In this document: positions 42,165 through 50,926 of the stretch, one piece after another
How positions within the stretch are numbered: position 1 is the stretch's first letter
How the letters are laid out: each line of letters opens with the position of its first letter
Assembly (NCBI RefSeq): GCF_024211275.1
Contig: NZ_JAMLDX010000010.1
Coordinates: 1 to 64,000 of the forward strand
Reading direction: 5' to 3'
DNA length: 64,000 nt
Source of the DNA: Sphingomonas tagetis
GTDB taxonomy: Bacteria; Pseudomonadota; Alphaproteobacteria; Sphingomonadales; Sphingomonadaceae
Notes under the pieces: model-generated
Told to the model about the DNA's origin: nothing
The model's database searches: none
Seen by the model: only the letters and a program-made list of their open reading frames with translations
Made by a program: the position numbers and the translations under genes

Positions 42165-42393
42165 GACGATGTTTGAGCGCATCCCACCCACCCAACAGCC
42201 AACTCGCTGCCGCCCGCCGATTGTTGGATACAAGTTGGATTTGAACTGCTCGACCTTGGCGACTGGTTAAACTCGCCGTCCCTCACGCGCCCGCGCGTGC
42301 GAGCGCGCACACGAGGGAGCGTCAACTTTGTCAACTTCGGTCAAAATGGGTAACCCCGGCGCGGCCGTCGAACAGCCGGCCGGGGCGCCTCGT

Positions 42394-42954
42394 TCAGCGG
42401 AACGCCACCATGCACAGCAGCATCGGCAGCGACAGCAGGGTGTTGATGCGCGAGGTGATCATCGCGGTCTTGGCGGCCTTGGCCTTGGTCGCGTCGTCCG
42501 CTTCGACCAGGCCGAGCGCCTTTTGCTGGTTCGGCCAGATGATGAACCACACGTTGAACGCCATGATCAGCGCCAGATACATACCGATCCCGATCAGCCG
42601 GGCGCTGGCGTCGAGCTTGAGCGCGTCGCCGAGCTCGCCATAGAGATGCGCGAGGATCAGGCCGGTGAGCACCGTCAGCGCCGCGGCCCAGCGGAAATAG
42701 AAGAGCGCGGCCGGCGCGATATGCTTGGAGACGCCCGGCTTCAGCTCGGCCGGGATCTTGGGCATGGTCGGGATCTGCACGAAGTTGAAATAATAGAGCA
42801 GGCCGATCCACAGGATGCCGAAGAAGACGTGCAGCCACTGGAACAGCCCGAGCGCGACGCTGGGCGGCGCATAATAGGGCGCCAGCATCAGCCCGATCGC
42901 GAGCAGTGCGCCGACCCCCAGCACTGCATTCAGATTACCGAAAAACTTGTCCAT
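42394..42954 (-). CDS. PuuD-like (urate hydroxylase membrane domain) protein
   Basis: A 186-residue inner-membrane protein with about five hydrophobic segments. FQWLHVFFGILWIGLLYYFN, FYFRWAAALTVLTGLILAHL and FNVWFIIWPNQQKALGL match the PuuD membrane domain, whose conserved His residues resemble a cytochrome b-type core. True PuuD also carries a cytochrome c domain; it is absent, so this is the stand-alone form of unknown role. I chose ATG 42954; the open frame extends to 43008. Confidence 0.8.
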   Translation of the reverse strand: MDKFFGNLNAVLGVGALLAIGLMLAPYYAPPSVALGLFQWLHVFFGILWIGLLYYFNFVQIPTMPKIPAELKPGVSKHIAPAALFYFRWAAALTVLTGLILAHLYGELGDALKLDASARLIGIGMYLALIMAFNVWFIIWPNQQKALGLVEADDATKAKAAKTAMITSRINTLLSLPMLLCMVAFR

Positions 42955-43169
42955 GCTTCGTCCCCTCCGTTGGGCCGGCACGCCCCCGCGCCGGCACGGT
43001 CTGCCCAAGCTTAGGGCGGCAATTTTCGTTTGTCACATGCAACGATTTTTTGGCGGAAACGCGTTTGTTTTCATCATCTGACGGCCCCAGATGGCGGGGA
43101 CCGGAACGTGCGGCCGCGCGTTACGCTCCCCGGAACCACCACTCGCAAAAAACAGATGAGGGTATTGTA

Positions 43170-43787
43170 ATGGCTTTCGAACTCCCGACGCTTCCCTATG
43201 CCAAGGACGCGCTCGCGCCGACCATCTCCGCCGAGACGCTCGATTTCCACTATGGCAAGCATCACAAGGCCTATGTCGACAAGACCAACGGCTTCGTCGC
43301 CGACAAGGGGCTTGAGGGCAAGTCGCTGGTCGAGGTGATCCGCCACGCCAAGGAAGCGGGCGACAAGGCGCTGTTCAACAATTCGGCGCAGATCTGGAAC
43401 CACAGCTTCTACTGGTTCGGCCTGACGCCCGAGCCCAAGGAGCCCTCGGGGAAGCTCGCCGAGCTGATCGAGAAGTCGTTCGGTTCGAAGGAAGAGCTGG
43501 TCAAGAAGCTGGTCGCGGAATCGACCAATCACTTCTCGAACGGCTGGGGCTGGCTGGTGCTGGAGGGCGGCGAGCTCAAGGTGACCTCGCTGCACGACGC
43601 CGACACGCCGGTCGTGTACGATTACCAGCCGCTGCTGACGATCGACGTGTGGGAGCACGCTTATTACATCGACTACCGCAACCAGCGTCCGGCCTATCTC
43701 GAGGCGCTGACCAAGATCATCGACTGGGATTTCGTGGCGCAGAATCTGGATGGCGAGGGCGTGAGCCGGGCCGACCAGAAGGGCTGA
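43170..43787 (+). CDS. sodB: Superoxide dismutase [Fe]
   Basis: A 205-residue cytosolic enzyme that disproportionates superoxide. Metal ligands are H27 (FHYGKHH), H77 (NHSFYW), D158 and H162 (DVWEHAYYIDY). FNNSAQIWNHSFYW and GWGWLV are characteristic of the Fe-type enzyme. The start at ATG 43170 follows GAGGG with about 8-nt spacing. It has a good terminator at 43,815. It is divergent from the PuuD-like gene, with a 215-bp promoter gap. Confidence 0.96.
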   Translation: MAFELPTLPYAKDALAPTISAETLDFHYGKHHKAYVDKTNGFVADKGLEGKSLVEVIRHAKEAGDKALFNNSAQIWNHSFYWFGLTPEPKEPSGKLAELIEKSFGSKEELVKKLVAESTNHFSNGWGWLVLEGGELKVTSLHDADTPVVYDYQPLLTIDVWEHAYYIDYRNQRPAYLEALTKIIDWDFVAQNLDGEGVSRADQKG

Positions 43788-43814
43788 GCGTTCGGCTTCG
43801 ACGACCCAAGCGGC

Positions 43815-43841
43815 GGGCCGGAGGCAACTCCGGCCCGTTTT
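43815..43841 (+). terminator. Rho-independent terminator of sodB
   Basis: GGGCCGGAG, loop GCAA, CTCCGGCCC, then GTTTT. A perfect 9-bp GC-rich stem with a T run, 27 nt after the sodB stop. It overlaps the last codon of the convergent ispZ gene. Confidence 0.85.
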
Positions 43842-44487
43842 ACTGCTCGGGCGGCAGCGCCTTGTCGACGATCTCGGCGTCGGTATTGAGGCCATGGCGC
43901 AGCAGCATCGGGATGTTGCCCATCGCAAAGATCAGGGTGAGCGGGATCGCCCCCCACAGCTTGAACCCGGCCCAGAAGCTCAGATCGTCCTGCGGCCCCG
44001 GCGCGGACCAGCGCCAGACGACCTCGTTGAGGATCGCCATGAACACGAAGAACACCGCCCAGTTCACCGTCAGCAGCTTCCAGCCGCGCTCGCTGAGGCC
44101 GGGATAGGCAGTGCCGAGCAGGCTCTGCAACAGGGGCTTTCGGGTGGCGAGGCCATAGAACAGCACCACCGAGAACAGCGAATAGACGATCGTCGGCTTC
44201 ATCTTGATGAAGGTGCCGTTGTGAAAATACAGCGTCAGCGCGCCGAAGATCAGCACGAACCCGCCCGAAATCCACAGCATCGGCGAAATGTGCCGCGTCT
44301 TCCACCACGACAGCCCCATCGCCACGAAGATCGCCGCCATGAACGCCGCCGTTGCCGCCAGCATCCGGGCCAGCGCGGGGCCGGGGGCAAAGCTGTTGAC
44401 GAGGAAAAAGACCGCCAGCGGCCCGAAGTCGATCAGCATGCGCAGGCCCGGCGAAGGGGCGGGGGCGGATTGAGTATCGGTGGTCAT
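43840..44487 (-). CDS. yciB: Inner-membrane septation-type protein YciB/IspZ
   Basis: A 215-residue integral membrane protein with about six helices. FGPLAVFFLVNSFA near the start, MLWISGGFVLIFGALTLYFH, FIKMKPTIVYSLFS and WKLLTVNWAVFFVFMAILNE with VVWR are the family's conserved segments. It affects cell-envelope synthesis and septation. The start overlaps the ftsY stop (ATGA); this ftsY-yciB order is common in alphaproteobacteria. Confidence 0.92.
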   Translation of the reverse strand: MTTDTQSAPAPSPGLRMLIDFGPLAVFFLVNSFAPGPALARMLAATAAFMAAIFVAMGLSWWKTRHISPMLWISGGFVLIFGALTLYFHNGTFIKMKPTIVYSLFSVVLFYGLATRKPLLQSLLGTAYPGLSERGWKLLTVNWAVFFVFMAILNEVVWRWSAPGPQDDLSFWAGFKLWGAIPLTLIFAMGNIPMLLRHGLNTDAEIVDKALPPEQ

Positions 44488-45413
44488 GCTTCCCTCTGAA
44501 ACGTCTCGACCCCGGCGATGATCCGCGCGACCTCATTGGCGTCGAAGCCGCGCAGGTCGTCGATCGTCTCGCCGACGCCGATGGCATGGATCGGCAGGCC
44601 GTATTTCTCCGCCGCCGCGACCAGCACGCCGCCGCGCGCGGTGCCGTCGAGCTTGGTCATGATCAGGCCGGTGACCCCGGCGACTTCCTTGAACACTTCG
44701 ATCTGGCTCAATGCGTTCTGCCCCGTGGTGGCGTCGAGCACGAGCAGGACGTTGTGCGGTGCACCGGGATCGACCCGGCCCAGCACGCGGCGGATCTTGG
44801 CAAGCTCGTCCATCAGTTCGCGCTTGTTCTGGAGGCGACCGGCGGTATCGACCACCAGCACGTCCATGCGCTGGTCGGTCGCCTGCTTGAGCGCCTCGAA
44901 CACGATCCCGGCGGCGTCGCCACCCTCGGCGCCCGAGACCAGCGGGACGCCAACGCGGTCGGCCCAAGTCCTGAGCTGGCCGATCGCGGCGGCGCGAAAG
45001 GTGTCGCCGGCGGCGAGCATGACCTTGAGCCCGTCTGCCTTCAGGATCGCGGCGAGCTTGGCGATGGTCGTGGTCTTGCCCGATCCATTGACGCCAATGA
45101 CGAGGATCACCTGCGGCCGCGCAGCGTCGGTCATCAGCGGCTTGGCGACGGGTTCAAGCGCCTTCTCGATCTCGTCGGCGACGACGAGGCGGATGCCGAG
45201 ATCCTCCATGCCGCGCTCGAACTGGCCGTCGGCGAGGCGGGCGCGGATGCGCGCCGCGGTGGCCGGACCAAGGTCCGAGGCGATCAGCGCTTCCTCGATC
45301 TCGTCTAGCGTCGCGTCGTCGAGCCGCGCAGCGCCAAGCCCGGCGAGGTTACCGACGAGGCGGTCGGAAGTCTTCTTGAACCCGCCGAGCAGGCGGTCGC
45401 GCCAGCTGGTCAT
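44484..45413 (-). CDS. ftsY: Signal recognition particle receptor FtsY
   Basis: A 309-residue GTPase, essentially the NG domain with a short N-terminus (WRDRLLGGFKKTSDRLVGNL), lacking the long acidic A domain of E. coli FtsY. G1 is GVNGSGKTTT (107-116). DTFRAAAIGQL, DTAGRLQNK (G3), TKLDGTARGG (G4/G5) and GVGETIDDLRGFDA near the end are all present. It docks SRP-ribosome complexes at the inner membrane. Overlaps with mtaB upstream and yciB downstream make a coupled unit. Confidence 0.96.
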   Translation of the reverse strand: MTSWRDRLLGGFKKTSDRLVGNLAGLGAARLDDATLDEIEEALIASDLGPATAARIRARLADGQFERGMEDLGIRLVVADEIEKALEPVAKPLMTDAARPQVILVIGVNGSGKTTTIAKLAAILKADGLKVMLAAGDTFRAAAIGQLRTWADRVGVPLVSGAEGGDAAGIVFEALKQATDQRMDVLVVDTAGRLQNKRELMDELAKIRRVLGRVDPGAPHNVLLVLDATTGQNALSQIEVFKEVAGVTGLIMTKLDGTARGGVLVAAAEKYGLPIHAIGVGETIDDLRGFDANEVARIIAGVETFQREA

Positions 45414-46651
45414 GCGGCGGCTCCGATCAATTTGCCGTCCTGCACTCGTTCGATCTTCACCGTCGCTATCGTCCCGACTTTGTGGAGCGGAAGCCGAACT
45501 TCCGCGAAATTGCCCGCATGACCCCGATCGCCGGGGCGCTCGATCAGCACCCGTTGCACGGTCCCGCGCTGTGCGTCCAGCCACACCATGCGCCGCGCCG
45601 CCGCGCGTTCGCGCAACGCCGCCGCGCGAGCCTTGATCGTCGCGATGGCCAACTGCGGCATCCGCGCCGCCGGGGTGCCGTCGCGCGGGCTGTACGGGAA
45701 GATATGCGCGTGGACGATGTCGCAATCGTCGATCAGCGCGCGCGTGTTGGCGGCCATCGCCTCGTCCTCGGTCGGGAAGCCGGCGATCAGGTCGGCGCCG
45801 ATCGCGATCTCGGGACGCGCAGCCTTGAGGCGTTCGACCAGCGCGACGCTCTGCGCGCGGCTGTGGCGGCGCTTCATGCGCTTGAGGATCATGTCGTCGC
45901 CGGCCTGGAGCGAGAGATGGACATGCGGCAGGATGCGCTGCTCCTGCGTCAGCAGCGCGAACAGGCGGTCGTCGATCTCGATGCCGTCGAGCGAGGACAG
46001 GCGCAGGCGCTCGACATCGGTGTGGGCGAGGATGCGTTCGACGAGCTGGCCCAGCGTCGGGCTTCCGGGAAGATCAGGACCATAGCTGGTAAGATCGACG
46101 CCGGTCAGCACGATCTCCCGATGGCCCGCGACCACGAGCCCGGCGATGCGCTCGATCACCGCCCCGGCGGGGACGGAGCGGCTGTTGCCGCGGCCATAGG
46201 GTATCGCGCAGAAGGTACAGCGGTGATCGCAGCCATTCTGCACCTCGACAAAGGCGCGAGCGTGCGCCGAGAAGCTGGCAGCGAGGTGCGGCGCGGTCTG
46301 GCGGACCGCCATGATGTCCTGCACCTGGACCTTTGTGTCGTAAGCTTCCCAAGCTTCAGACGAGAGCTTCTCGGCGTTACCGATCACACGGTCGACCTCG
46401 GGCATCGCCATGAAGGCCGCCGGGTCGATCTGTGCCGCGCAACCGGTCACAACCAGCTGCGCCGATGGCCGAGCGCGGCGGGCGCGGCGGATTTCCTTGC
46501 GCGTCTGGCGCACCGCTTCGTTGGTGACGGCGCAGCTGTTGACCACGACGACGCCATCCGACCCCAACAAGGTGCGGATCGTTTCGCTTTCAGCTAGGTT
46601 GAGCCTGCAACCGAGGCTGATCACCTCGGGACCGGCGACGGAGGACGACAT
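45410..46651 (-). CDS. mtaB: tRNA t6A37 methylthiotransferase MtaB
   Basis: A 413-residue radical-SAM enzyme that adds a methylthio group to t6A at position 37 of ANN-decoding tRNAs. The N-terminal cluster ligands are C15 (LGCRLN), C40 (NSCAVT) and C71 (TGCAAQ). The radical-SAM cluster is C141-x3-C145-x2-C148. The C-terminal TRAM-like strand region is present. The proposed ATG at 46651 shares CATG with the divergent DUF924 gene, so the two genes have no intergenic space. An internal start cannot be excluded. Confidence 0.92.
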   Translation of the reverse strand: MSSSVAGPEVISLGCRLNLAESETIRTLLGSDGVVVVNSCAVTNEAVRQTRKEIRRARRARPSAQLVVTGCAAQIDPAAFMAMPEVDRVIGNAEKLSSEAWEAYDTKVQVQDIMAVRQTAPHLAASFSAHARAFVEVQNGCDHRCTFCAIPYGRGNSRSVPAGAVIERIAGLVVAGHREIVLTGVDLTSYGPDLPGSPTLGQLVERILAHTDVERLRLSSLDGIEIDDRLFALLTQEQRILPHVHLSLQAGDDMILKRMKRRHSRAQSVALVERLKAARPEIAIGADLIAGFPTEDEAMAANTRALIDDCDIVHAHIFPYSPRDGTPAARMPQLAIATIKARAAALRERAAARRMVWLDAQRGTVQRVLIERPGDRGHAGNFAEVRLPLHKVGTIATVKIERVQDGKLIGAAA

Positions 46652-47228
46652 GGACGGCGATCTAGGGCTCGCGACGCGGGAAGTCCACGACGAGGCGCGA
46701 GATGTGCTTCACTTCTGGTTCGAGGAGCTCAAGCCCGAGCAGCAATTCGCCAAGGAAGATGCGCTCGATGCGGCGATCCGTGACCGCTTCGGCCGCTGCC
46801 GCGATTTCCTGCTGGCGACCGGCGCGGCGGGATGGCGTGACGTGTGCCAGAATTTGCTGGCGGCGGTGATACTGCTCGACCAGTTCAGCCGCAACATCCA
46901 TCGCGGCTCGCGCCAGGCTTATGCCGCGGACGATCTCGCGCTGTCGCTGACGCTGGAGGCGATCGGCAAGGGCTGGGACACCGAACTGCCGCCGGAGCGC
47001 GCGGCATTCCTCTACATGCCGCTGATGCACGCCGAAAACACCGAGGCGCAGCGGCTGTGCCTGCAGAAGTTCACGGCGCTCGGCCGGCCCGAAAATCTGC
47101 GCTTCGCGATGGAGCATGCGGTCGTGATCGAGCAATTCGGGCGGTTCCCATCGCGTAACGCTGCGCTAGGTCGCGAATCGACGCCCGAGGAACTCGACTA
47201 TCTCAAGCGGCCCGACGCGGGCTGGTGA
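46650..47228 (+). CDS. DUF924 family protein
   Basis: A 192-residue, all-helical protein with TPR-like packing. Landmarks are VLHFWFEELKPEQQFAKEDA, LLAAVILLDQFSRNIHRGS, FLYMPLMHAENTEAQRLC and AVVIEQFGRFPSRNAALGR with STPEE, which define DUF924. The function is unknown; the conserved His, Arg and Glu could form a binding pocket. GGAGG lies 5 nt before ATG 46650. It is convergent with the GGDEF/EAL gene; the stop codons abut. Confidence 0.88.
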   Translation: MDGDLGLATREVHDEARDVLHFWFEELKPEQQFAKEDALDAAIRDRFGRCRDFLLATGAAGWRDVCQNLLAAVILLDQFSRNIHRGSRQAYAADDLALSLTLEAIGKGWDTELPPERAAFLYMPLMHAENTEAQRLCLQKFTALGRPENLRFAMEHAVVIEQFGRFPSRNAALGRESTPEELDYLKRPDAGW

Positions 47229-48881
47229 TCAGCCTGCGCGGCGGGTTTCGTCGATCGGAATGACGGTTGCTGCGGGCTGCGGTGCGGCCTGCATGAGCAG
47301 ACGGCGCTCGGCGAGCATCTTGCGCACGCCAGTCGGCGACAGCGGCTTGCCATAGTGCCAGCCTTGGGCCTTGGCGCAGCCGAGCGCCTTGAGCCGCGCT
47401 TCGATCGCGGCATCCTCGACGCCTTCCGCGGTGATCGGCAGGTTGAGACTCTCGCCGAGCGAGACGATCGCGTTGACGATCGCGGCCGAATCGGCGCTCT
47501 CGTTGAGCGAGATGACGAAGCTCTTGTCGATCTTGATGCGGTCGAACGGCAGCGCGCGCAGATGGGCGAGCGACGAATAGCCGGTGCCGAAATCGTCGAG
47601 CGCCAGCCGCGCGCCCTGATTCTTCAGGCTGCCGACGATCGACTGGGCGAGCGCGAGATTCTCGAACAGTGCGCTTTCGGTGATTTCGATCTCCAGCCGG
47701 CTGGCAGGGAAGCCGGTCTCGGTCAGCACCTTGATCACTTTTTGCGCCAGCCACGCGTCGCGCAGCTGCCAGGGCGAGATGTTGACCGACAGGTTGATCG
47801 ACGGGTCCCAGTCGCGCGCCGCGGTGAACGCCTGGTGCATGATCGACAGCGACATCTCCGCGATCATGCCGGTTTCCTCGGCGATCGGAATGAACAAATC
47901 GGGGCTGATCAGGCCGCGCGTTGGATGTTCCCAGCGCGCCAGCACCTCGAAGCCGTGGAGCTTGCCAGTCGCCAGATCGATCTGCTGCTCGAAATAGGGG
48001 ACGATCTCGCCGCGCGGGATCGCGGCGCGCAAGCCGGATTCGAGCTCGTTGCGCGTCTGCAGCTCGCGCTCCATCGAATGGTCGAACCAGGCGTGGCGGT
48101 TGCGGCCGCCCTTCTTGGCCGAATACATCGCGATATCGGCCGAGCGCATCAGCGCGTCGATGTTGCTGCAGTCAAAGTCCGAGCGGGCGATGCCGATCGA
48201 ACAGCTGATGTGAAGACGGAAGCCCTCGGCCTCGAATGGCTGGCACATGCGCGCGACGAGCCGGTCGGCGATTCGCTCTATCGTGTCCGGCTGGTCGGCG
48301 TCGAACAGGAAACCGCAGGCGAACTCGTCGCCGCCGAGGCGTGAGGTCAGCGCGATCGGCGGCATCGCCGCGGCGATCTCGCCCGCCACCGCGCGCAGCA
48401 GCGCGTCGCCGACAGCGTGGCCGTGCATGTCGTTGACCGTCTTGAAGTGGTCGAGGTCGATGATCATCAGCGCCATCGACTTGCGGCGGCGCTGGGCGCG
48501 AACGAACATCGCCGCGCCTTCCTCGGCAAGGCTGCGGCGGTTGAGGAAGCCGGTCAGCGGATCGCGGCTGGCGAGCATGTGCGCGCGTTCTTCCGCCGCG
48601 GCGCGGATTCGCACCTCGTTCGACAGCGCGCTGTGGCGCCGCCAGCCGAACAGGATCAGCGCGACGTTGAGCAGCAGTGCGATGACCAGGGTGCGGTCGA
48701 CCGGCGCGCCGCCCTCGAAGTAATATTGCAGCGTGTTGGATAGCACCGCGCTGCCCGTGCCGACGAACATGAGGATCGCCGCGACGCTGATCGCGCCAGT
48801 GATGAGATCGCTGCCAGGCTGTCCCGCCTCGGTCGCGGCCTTGTCGTCAAGATCCAGCTGCATGCCGGAGTCGCCCCCCAT
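47229..48881 (-). CDS. GGDEF-EAL (diguanylate cyclase/phosphodiesterase) membrane protein
   Basis: A 550-residue cyclic-di-GMP enzyme. Two N-terminal transmembrane helices (about 26-47 and 64-80) lead directly to a GGDEF domain (RLGGDEF, motif at 183-187) and an EAL domain. The signature is EVL (312-314), with the downstream metal and catalytic residues kept: NISPWQL, EITES, LDDFGTGYSS, IKIDKSF, AEGVED and QGWHYGKP. No RxxD inhibitory site precedes GGDEF. Both activities are possible; EVL variants are often active phosphodiesterases. No sensor domain is visible. Confidence 0.93.
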   Translation of the reverse strand: MGGDSGMQLDLDDKAATEAGQPGSDLITGAISVAAILMFVGTGSAVLSNTLQYYFEGGAPVDRTLVIALLLNVALILFGWRRHSALSNEVRIRAAAEERAHMLASRDPLTGFLNRRSLAEEGAAMFVRAQRRRKSMALMIIDLDHFKTVNDMHGHAVGDALLRAVAGEIAAAMPPIALTSRLGGDEFACGFLFDADQPDTIERIADRLVARMCQPFEAEGFRLHISCSIGIARSDFDCSNIDALMRSADIAMYSAKKGGRNRHAWFDHSMERELQTRNELESGLRAAIPRGEIVPYFEQQIDLATGKLHGFEVLARWEHPTRGLISPDLFIPIAEETGMIAEMSLSIMHQAFTAARDWDPSINLSVNISPWQLRDAWLAQKVIKVLTETGFPASRLEIEITESALFENLALAQSIVGSLKNQGARLALDDFGTGYSSLAHLRALPFDRIKIDKSFVISLNESADSAAIVNAIVSLGESLNLPITAEGVEDAAIEARLKALGCAKAQGWHYGKPLSPTGVRKMLAERRLLMQAAPQPAATVIPIDETRRAG

Positions 48882-48946
48882 CTGTGCCCAGTGCGCGGCT
48901 ATGGCAGGGTCAGGGTATAAAGGGAGTTAAAGCCGGTTCGGTTTAT

Positions 48947-49183
48947 TTATCCTGCCGCCGGCCGCCGGGCATACACGCCGAACGCGGCGATGACGGCGTA
49001 ACACATCGCAGGCAGGGCGAGCGCCAGCGCGAGGCTGCCGGTCGCGTCGGCCAGCGCGCCTGTGGCGAGCGGGACCACAGCGCCGCCGAAGATCGCGACG
49101 TTGATGATGCCCGACCCGTCCGCCGCACGGCTTCCGAGCCCTTCGGACGCGAGCGTGAAGATGGTGGGGAACATGATGGCGCC
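48947..49183 (-). pseudogene. FucP-type MFS sugar transporter, C-terminal fragment
   Basis: About 78 codons: [40 protein letters not shown] and [20 protein letters not shown]. This is the last two helices of the FucP/glucose-galactose MFS branch (SIMFPTIFxLAxxGLG, GGAxxPLxxGxLAD). The rest of the gene is missing. Upstream of 49,183 the sequence changes abruptly into an IS5-type fragment, which points to an IS-linked deletion. Confidence 0.75.
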
Positions 49184-49187
49184 GCGG

Positions 49188-49250
49188 GTTGACGATCGCC
49201 GGGTGCTGAGGGGGATCATCTTCGTCAACCGCAACGGCCTGCGCTGGCGG
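49188..49250 (+). mobile_element. IS5-family transposase fragment (21 codons)
   Basis: The plus strand reads [21 protein letters not shown]. This is the conserved N-terminal stretch of one IS5-family transposase group ([22 protein letters not shown]). It ends exactly at the base before the hipA stop codon on the other strand. It is a scar left between the transporter stub and the hipBA module. Confidence 0.65.
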
Positions 49251-50489
49251 TCAGGCGATCGCCTTCGCCAGATTCTCATGCTCGAAAGCGCTGGCCATCC
49301 GCTCGATCTGCGCCGCGGTGAGACCATTGTCGCTGGCCACTTCGCGCCAGGCGAGCACCGCCGCGCCGACCTCGGCGGTGATAGTGTGCGCGGCATCCGG
49401 TTTTAGACCAAATTGTCCGGCAACGGCCATAGCGGTATCGATTGAGCTGGTGTCATCTGCCTCATCCAGCGTCAGCGCGTGATGGCGCGGCTTCACATCG
49501 ACCGGCATCGGATTGAGATCATAGGCTGGCGCCAGCAGCCATCCGCCCGCGTCGCGCAGATAGCCATGATTGCGTAAGTGATCGTCGGTGTTGGAAATCA
49601 GCACGTTGAAGACCATTCGCCGCCAGAGCTGCGCCGCGTCGCGCTCCGGCGCCGCGCCATCGGTGCGCAGGACGTCGAGGAGCTCCAGATAGCTGCGCAC
49701 CTCGCCATCGGACGCAGCAAGCGCGGTCAGCGCCGAGATGAACGGGATACGCCGGCCGGCGTCGTCCCGGTCGAACCGGCGCATGATGAAGACGGGACGG
49801 TTCTGAACCTTATTGAGCGCGAAATCGGGCACGTCGATGCCGGCGGCTCGCGCCAGAGTCATCGCCGTCGCTTCCCAGCGCGGCACCGGCCAATCGTCGC
49901 TCGGGCTCGGGAACTTTGCGATCGTCAGATGCCCGCCCGCGTCGATGACCGCCGCCTTGGGCCGAGCGCCCCCGAGCGACGCTCCGGGCGCGAGCACAAG
50001 ACGAAGATCGTCGTCGCTTTCCTTGTCGTTGAGGATGCGTGTCGTGGCGGAGAGTAGCTTGCCGAGATTGATGATCGGCGGGATTGGCTGCTCGGATTCC
50101 GCGAGGAAATGCTCACCACCGTCTTCGGAGAAGCGTAAAGCGCCCAGGCGGTTCCTGTCCTCAACCAGCGTTAGATAGTCGAGATCGAGCAGCGTCCGGG
50201 CCGGCCGGCCTTCCGCCTTGGCCCGCTTGCGCTCGCGGCGCAGCAGGAGGTTGCGGCCCCAGCGGTCGGGCGCAGGATCGGTGAAGGCATTGAACAGGTC
50301 TTCGGTATGGAAGGTGCCTGCCGTGAGCGGCAGCATCGGATCGAGCGCGAAGGCGTGGGGATGTCCCCGCCAGCTGTCGGTATATTCGAAGCTGGAGGTT
50401 TCCTTGTTGCCCTTGGAGCGCGCCCACAGGTGCCCAACGTGCAGGGTCTTCCCCTGCCAGTCGATATGGACGTCGAGCGCGCGTTCCAT
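49251..50489 (-). CDS. hipA: HipA-like serine/threonine kinase toxin
   Basis: A 412-residue HipA-family kinase, which in E. coli phosphorylates GltX and causes dormancy. The P-loop-like [11 protein letters not shown] (169-179), catalytic loop [10 protein letters not shown] (300-309) and metal motif YDLNP (323-327) are all present, and the N-terminal subdomain ([13 protein letters not shown] region) is there. It starts 11 bp after the hipB-like gene, the usual antitoxin-first order. I placed the start at 50489; the frame runs further into hipB. The last codons abut an IS5 fragment, so the C-terminus may have been trimmed or replaced. Confidence 0.88.
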   Translation of the reverse strand: MERALDVHIDWQGKTLHVGHLWARSKGNKETSSFEYTDSWRGHPHAFALDPMLPLTAGTFHTEDLFNAFTDPAPDRWGRNLLLRRERKRAKAEGRPARTLLDLDYLTLVEDRNRLGALRFSEDGGEHFLAESEQPIPPIINLGKLLSATTRILNDKESDDDLRLVLAPGASLGGARPKAAVIDAGGHLTIAKFPSPSDDWPVPRWEATAMTLARAAGIDVPDFALNKVQNRPVFIMRRFDRDDAGRRIPFISALTALAASDGEVRSYLELLDVLRTDGAAPERDAAQLWRRMVFNVLISNTDDHLRNHGYLRDAGGWLLAPAYDLNPMPVDVKPRHHALTLDEADDTSSIDTAMAVAGQFGLKPDAAHTITAEVGAAVLAWREVASDNGLTAAQIERMASAFEHENLAKAIA

Positions 50490-50499
50490 CGCCGCCTCC

Positions 50500-50820
50500 T
50501 CAGGACCCGCTGCGCGCGCGCTGGGGCAGGCGTTCGGCCTCGAGGGACAGCCCAACTGCGTCGCTGAATGGGTCGGCAAGGTCGCCGAGGCGCTCTGCCA
50601 GCCCGAGCACGAAAAGGACGGTGGCATAGATGCCAAGGGCGACTGCGGGATCCCCACGCTCCACGCGCGTAAGCGTGTTGCGGCTGATAAAGGCGCGCTC
50701 GGCGACGATTGTCATCGTCAGGCGGCGGCGCTTGCGCGCAACTTGGATGTCGCCGCCCAGCTTGCGCAGCGCCTTTCGTACCGCAAGCGGCAGGGCATTT
50801 TGGGATTGGGAGCTTCTCAT
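50500..50820 (-). CDS. hipB: HipB-like HTH antitoxin
   Basis: A 106-residue DNA-binding protein. An Xre/HipB-type HTH runs through GGDIQVARKRRRLTMTIVAE, RAFISRNTLTRVERGD and PAVALGIYATVLFVLGL. The C-terminal tail (LEAERLPQRARSGS) is basic. HipB binds HipA and represses the shared promoter. The start at 50820 is next to direct repeats at 50,829 and 50,912 that could be its operator. The gene order and size fit a hipBA module. Confidence 0.85.
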   Translation of the reverse strand: MRSSQSQNALPLAVRKALRKLGGDIQVARKRRRLTMTIVAERAFISRNTLTRVERGDPAVALGIYATVLFVLGLAERLGDLADPFSDAVGLSLEAERLPQRARSGS

Positions 50821-50828
50821 GTTCGAAC

Positions 50829-50926
50829 CATAACTCGTGCATTAGCAGACTTAGTGCTCAACTTATAACGCAAACATATAACCGACAGGGGTCAGGATTC
50901 GTTCTTTGCATCATAACTCATGCATT
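50829..50926 (-). promoter_or_regulatory. Probable hipBA operator repeats
   Basis: CATAACTCGTGCATT (50829-50843) and CATAACTCATGCATT (50912-50926) differ at one of 15 positions and are 83 bp apart, just upstream of the hipB start. The region is more AT-rich than its surroundings. HipB-type antitoxins bind several repeated sites in their own promoter, so autoregulation is likely. Confidence 0.6.

Larger units (their letters stand above)
42045..42393. other. Gene-free stretch with GC-rich hairpins
   Basis: 349 bp between pspF and the convergent PuuD-like gene. It holds two short palindromic repeats (42,067 and 42,144) and further GC hairpins near 42,285-42,320. No open frame is supportable. 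Confidence 0.55.

Noticed and set aside
42045..42393. Possible CRISPR or tandem repeat array
   Set aside because: Only two inverted hairpins of different sequence; no regular repeat-spacer structure here or anywhere in the window.
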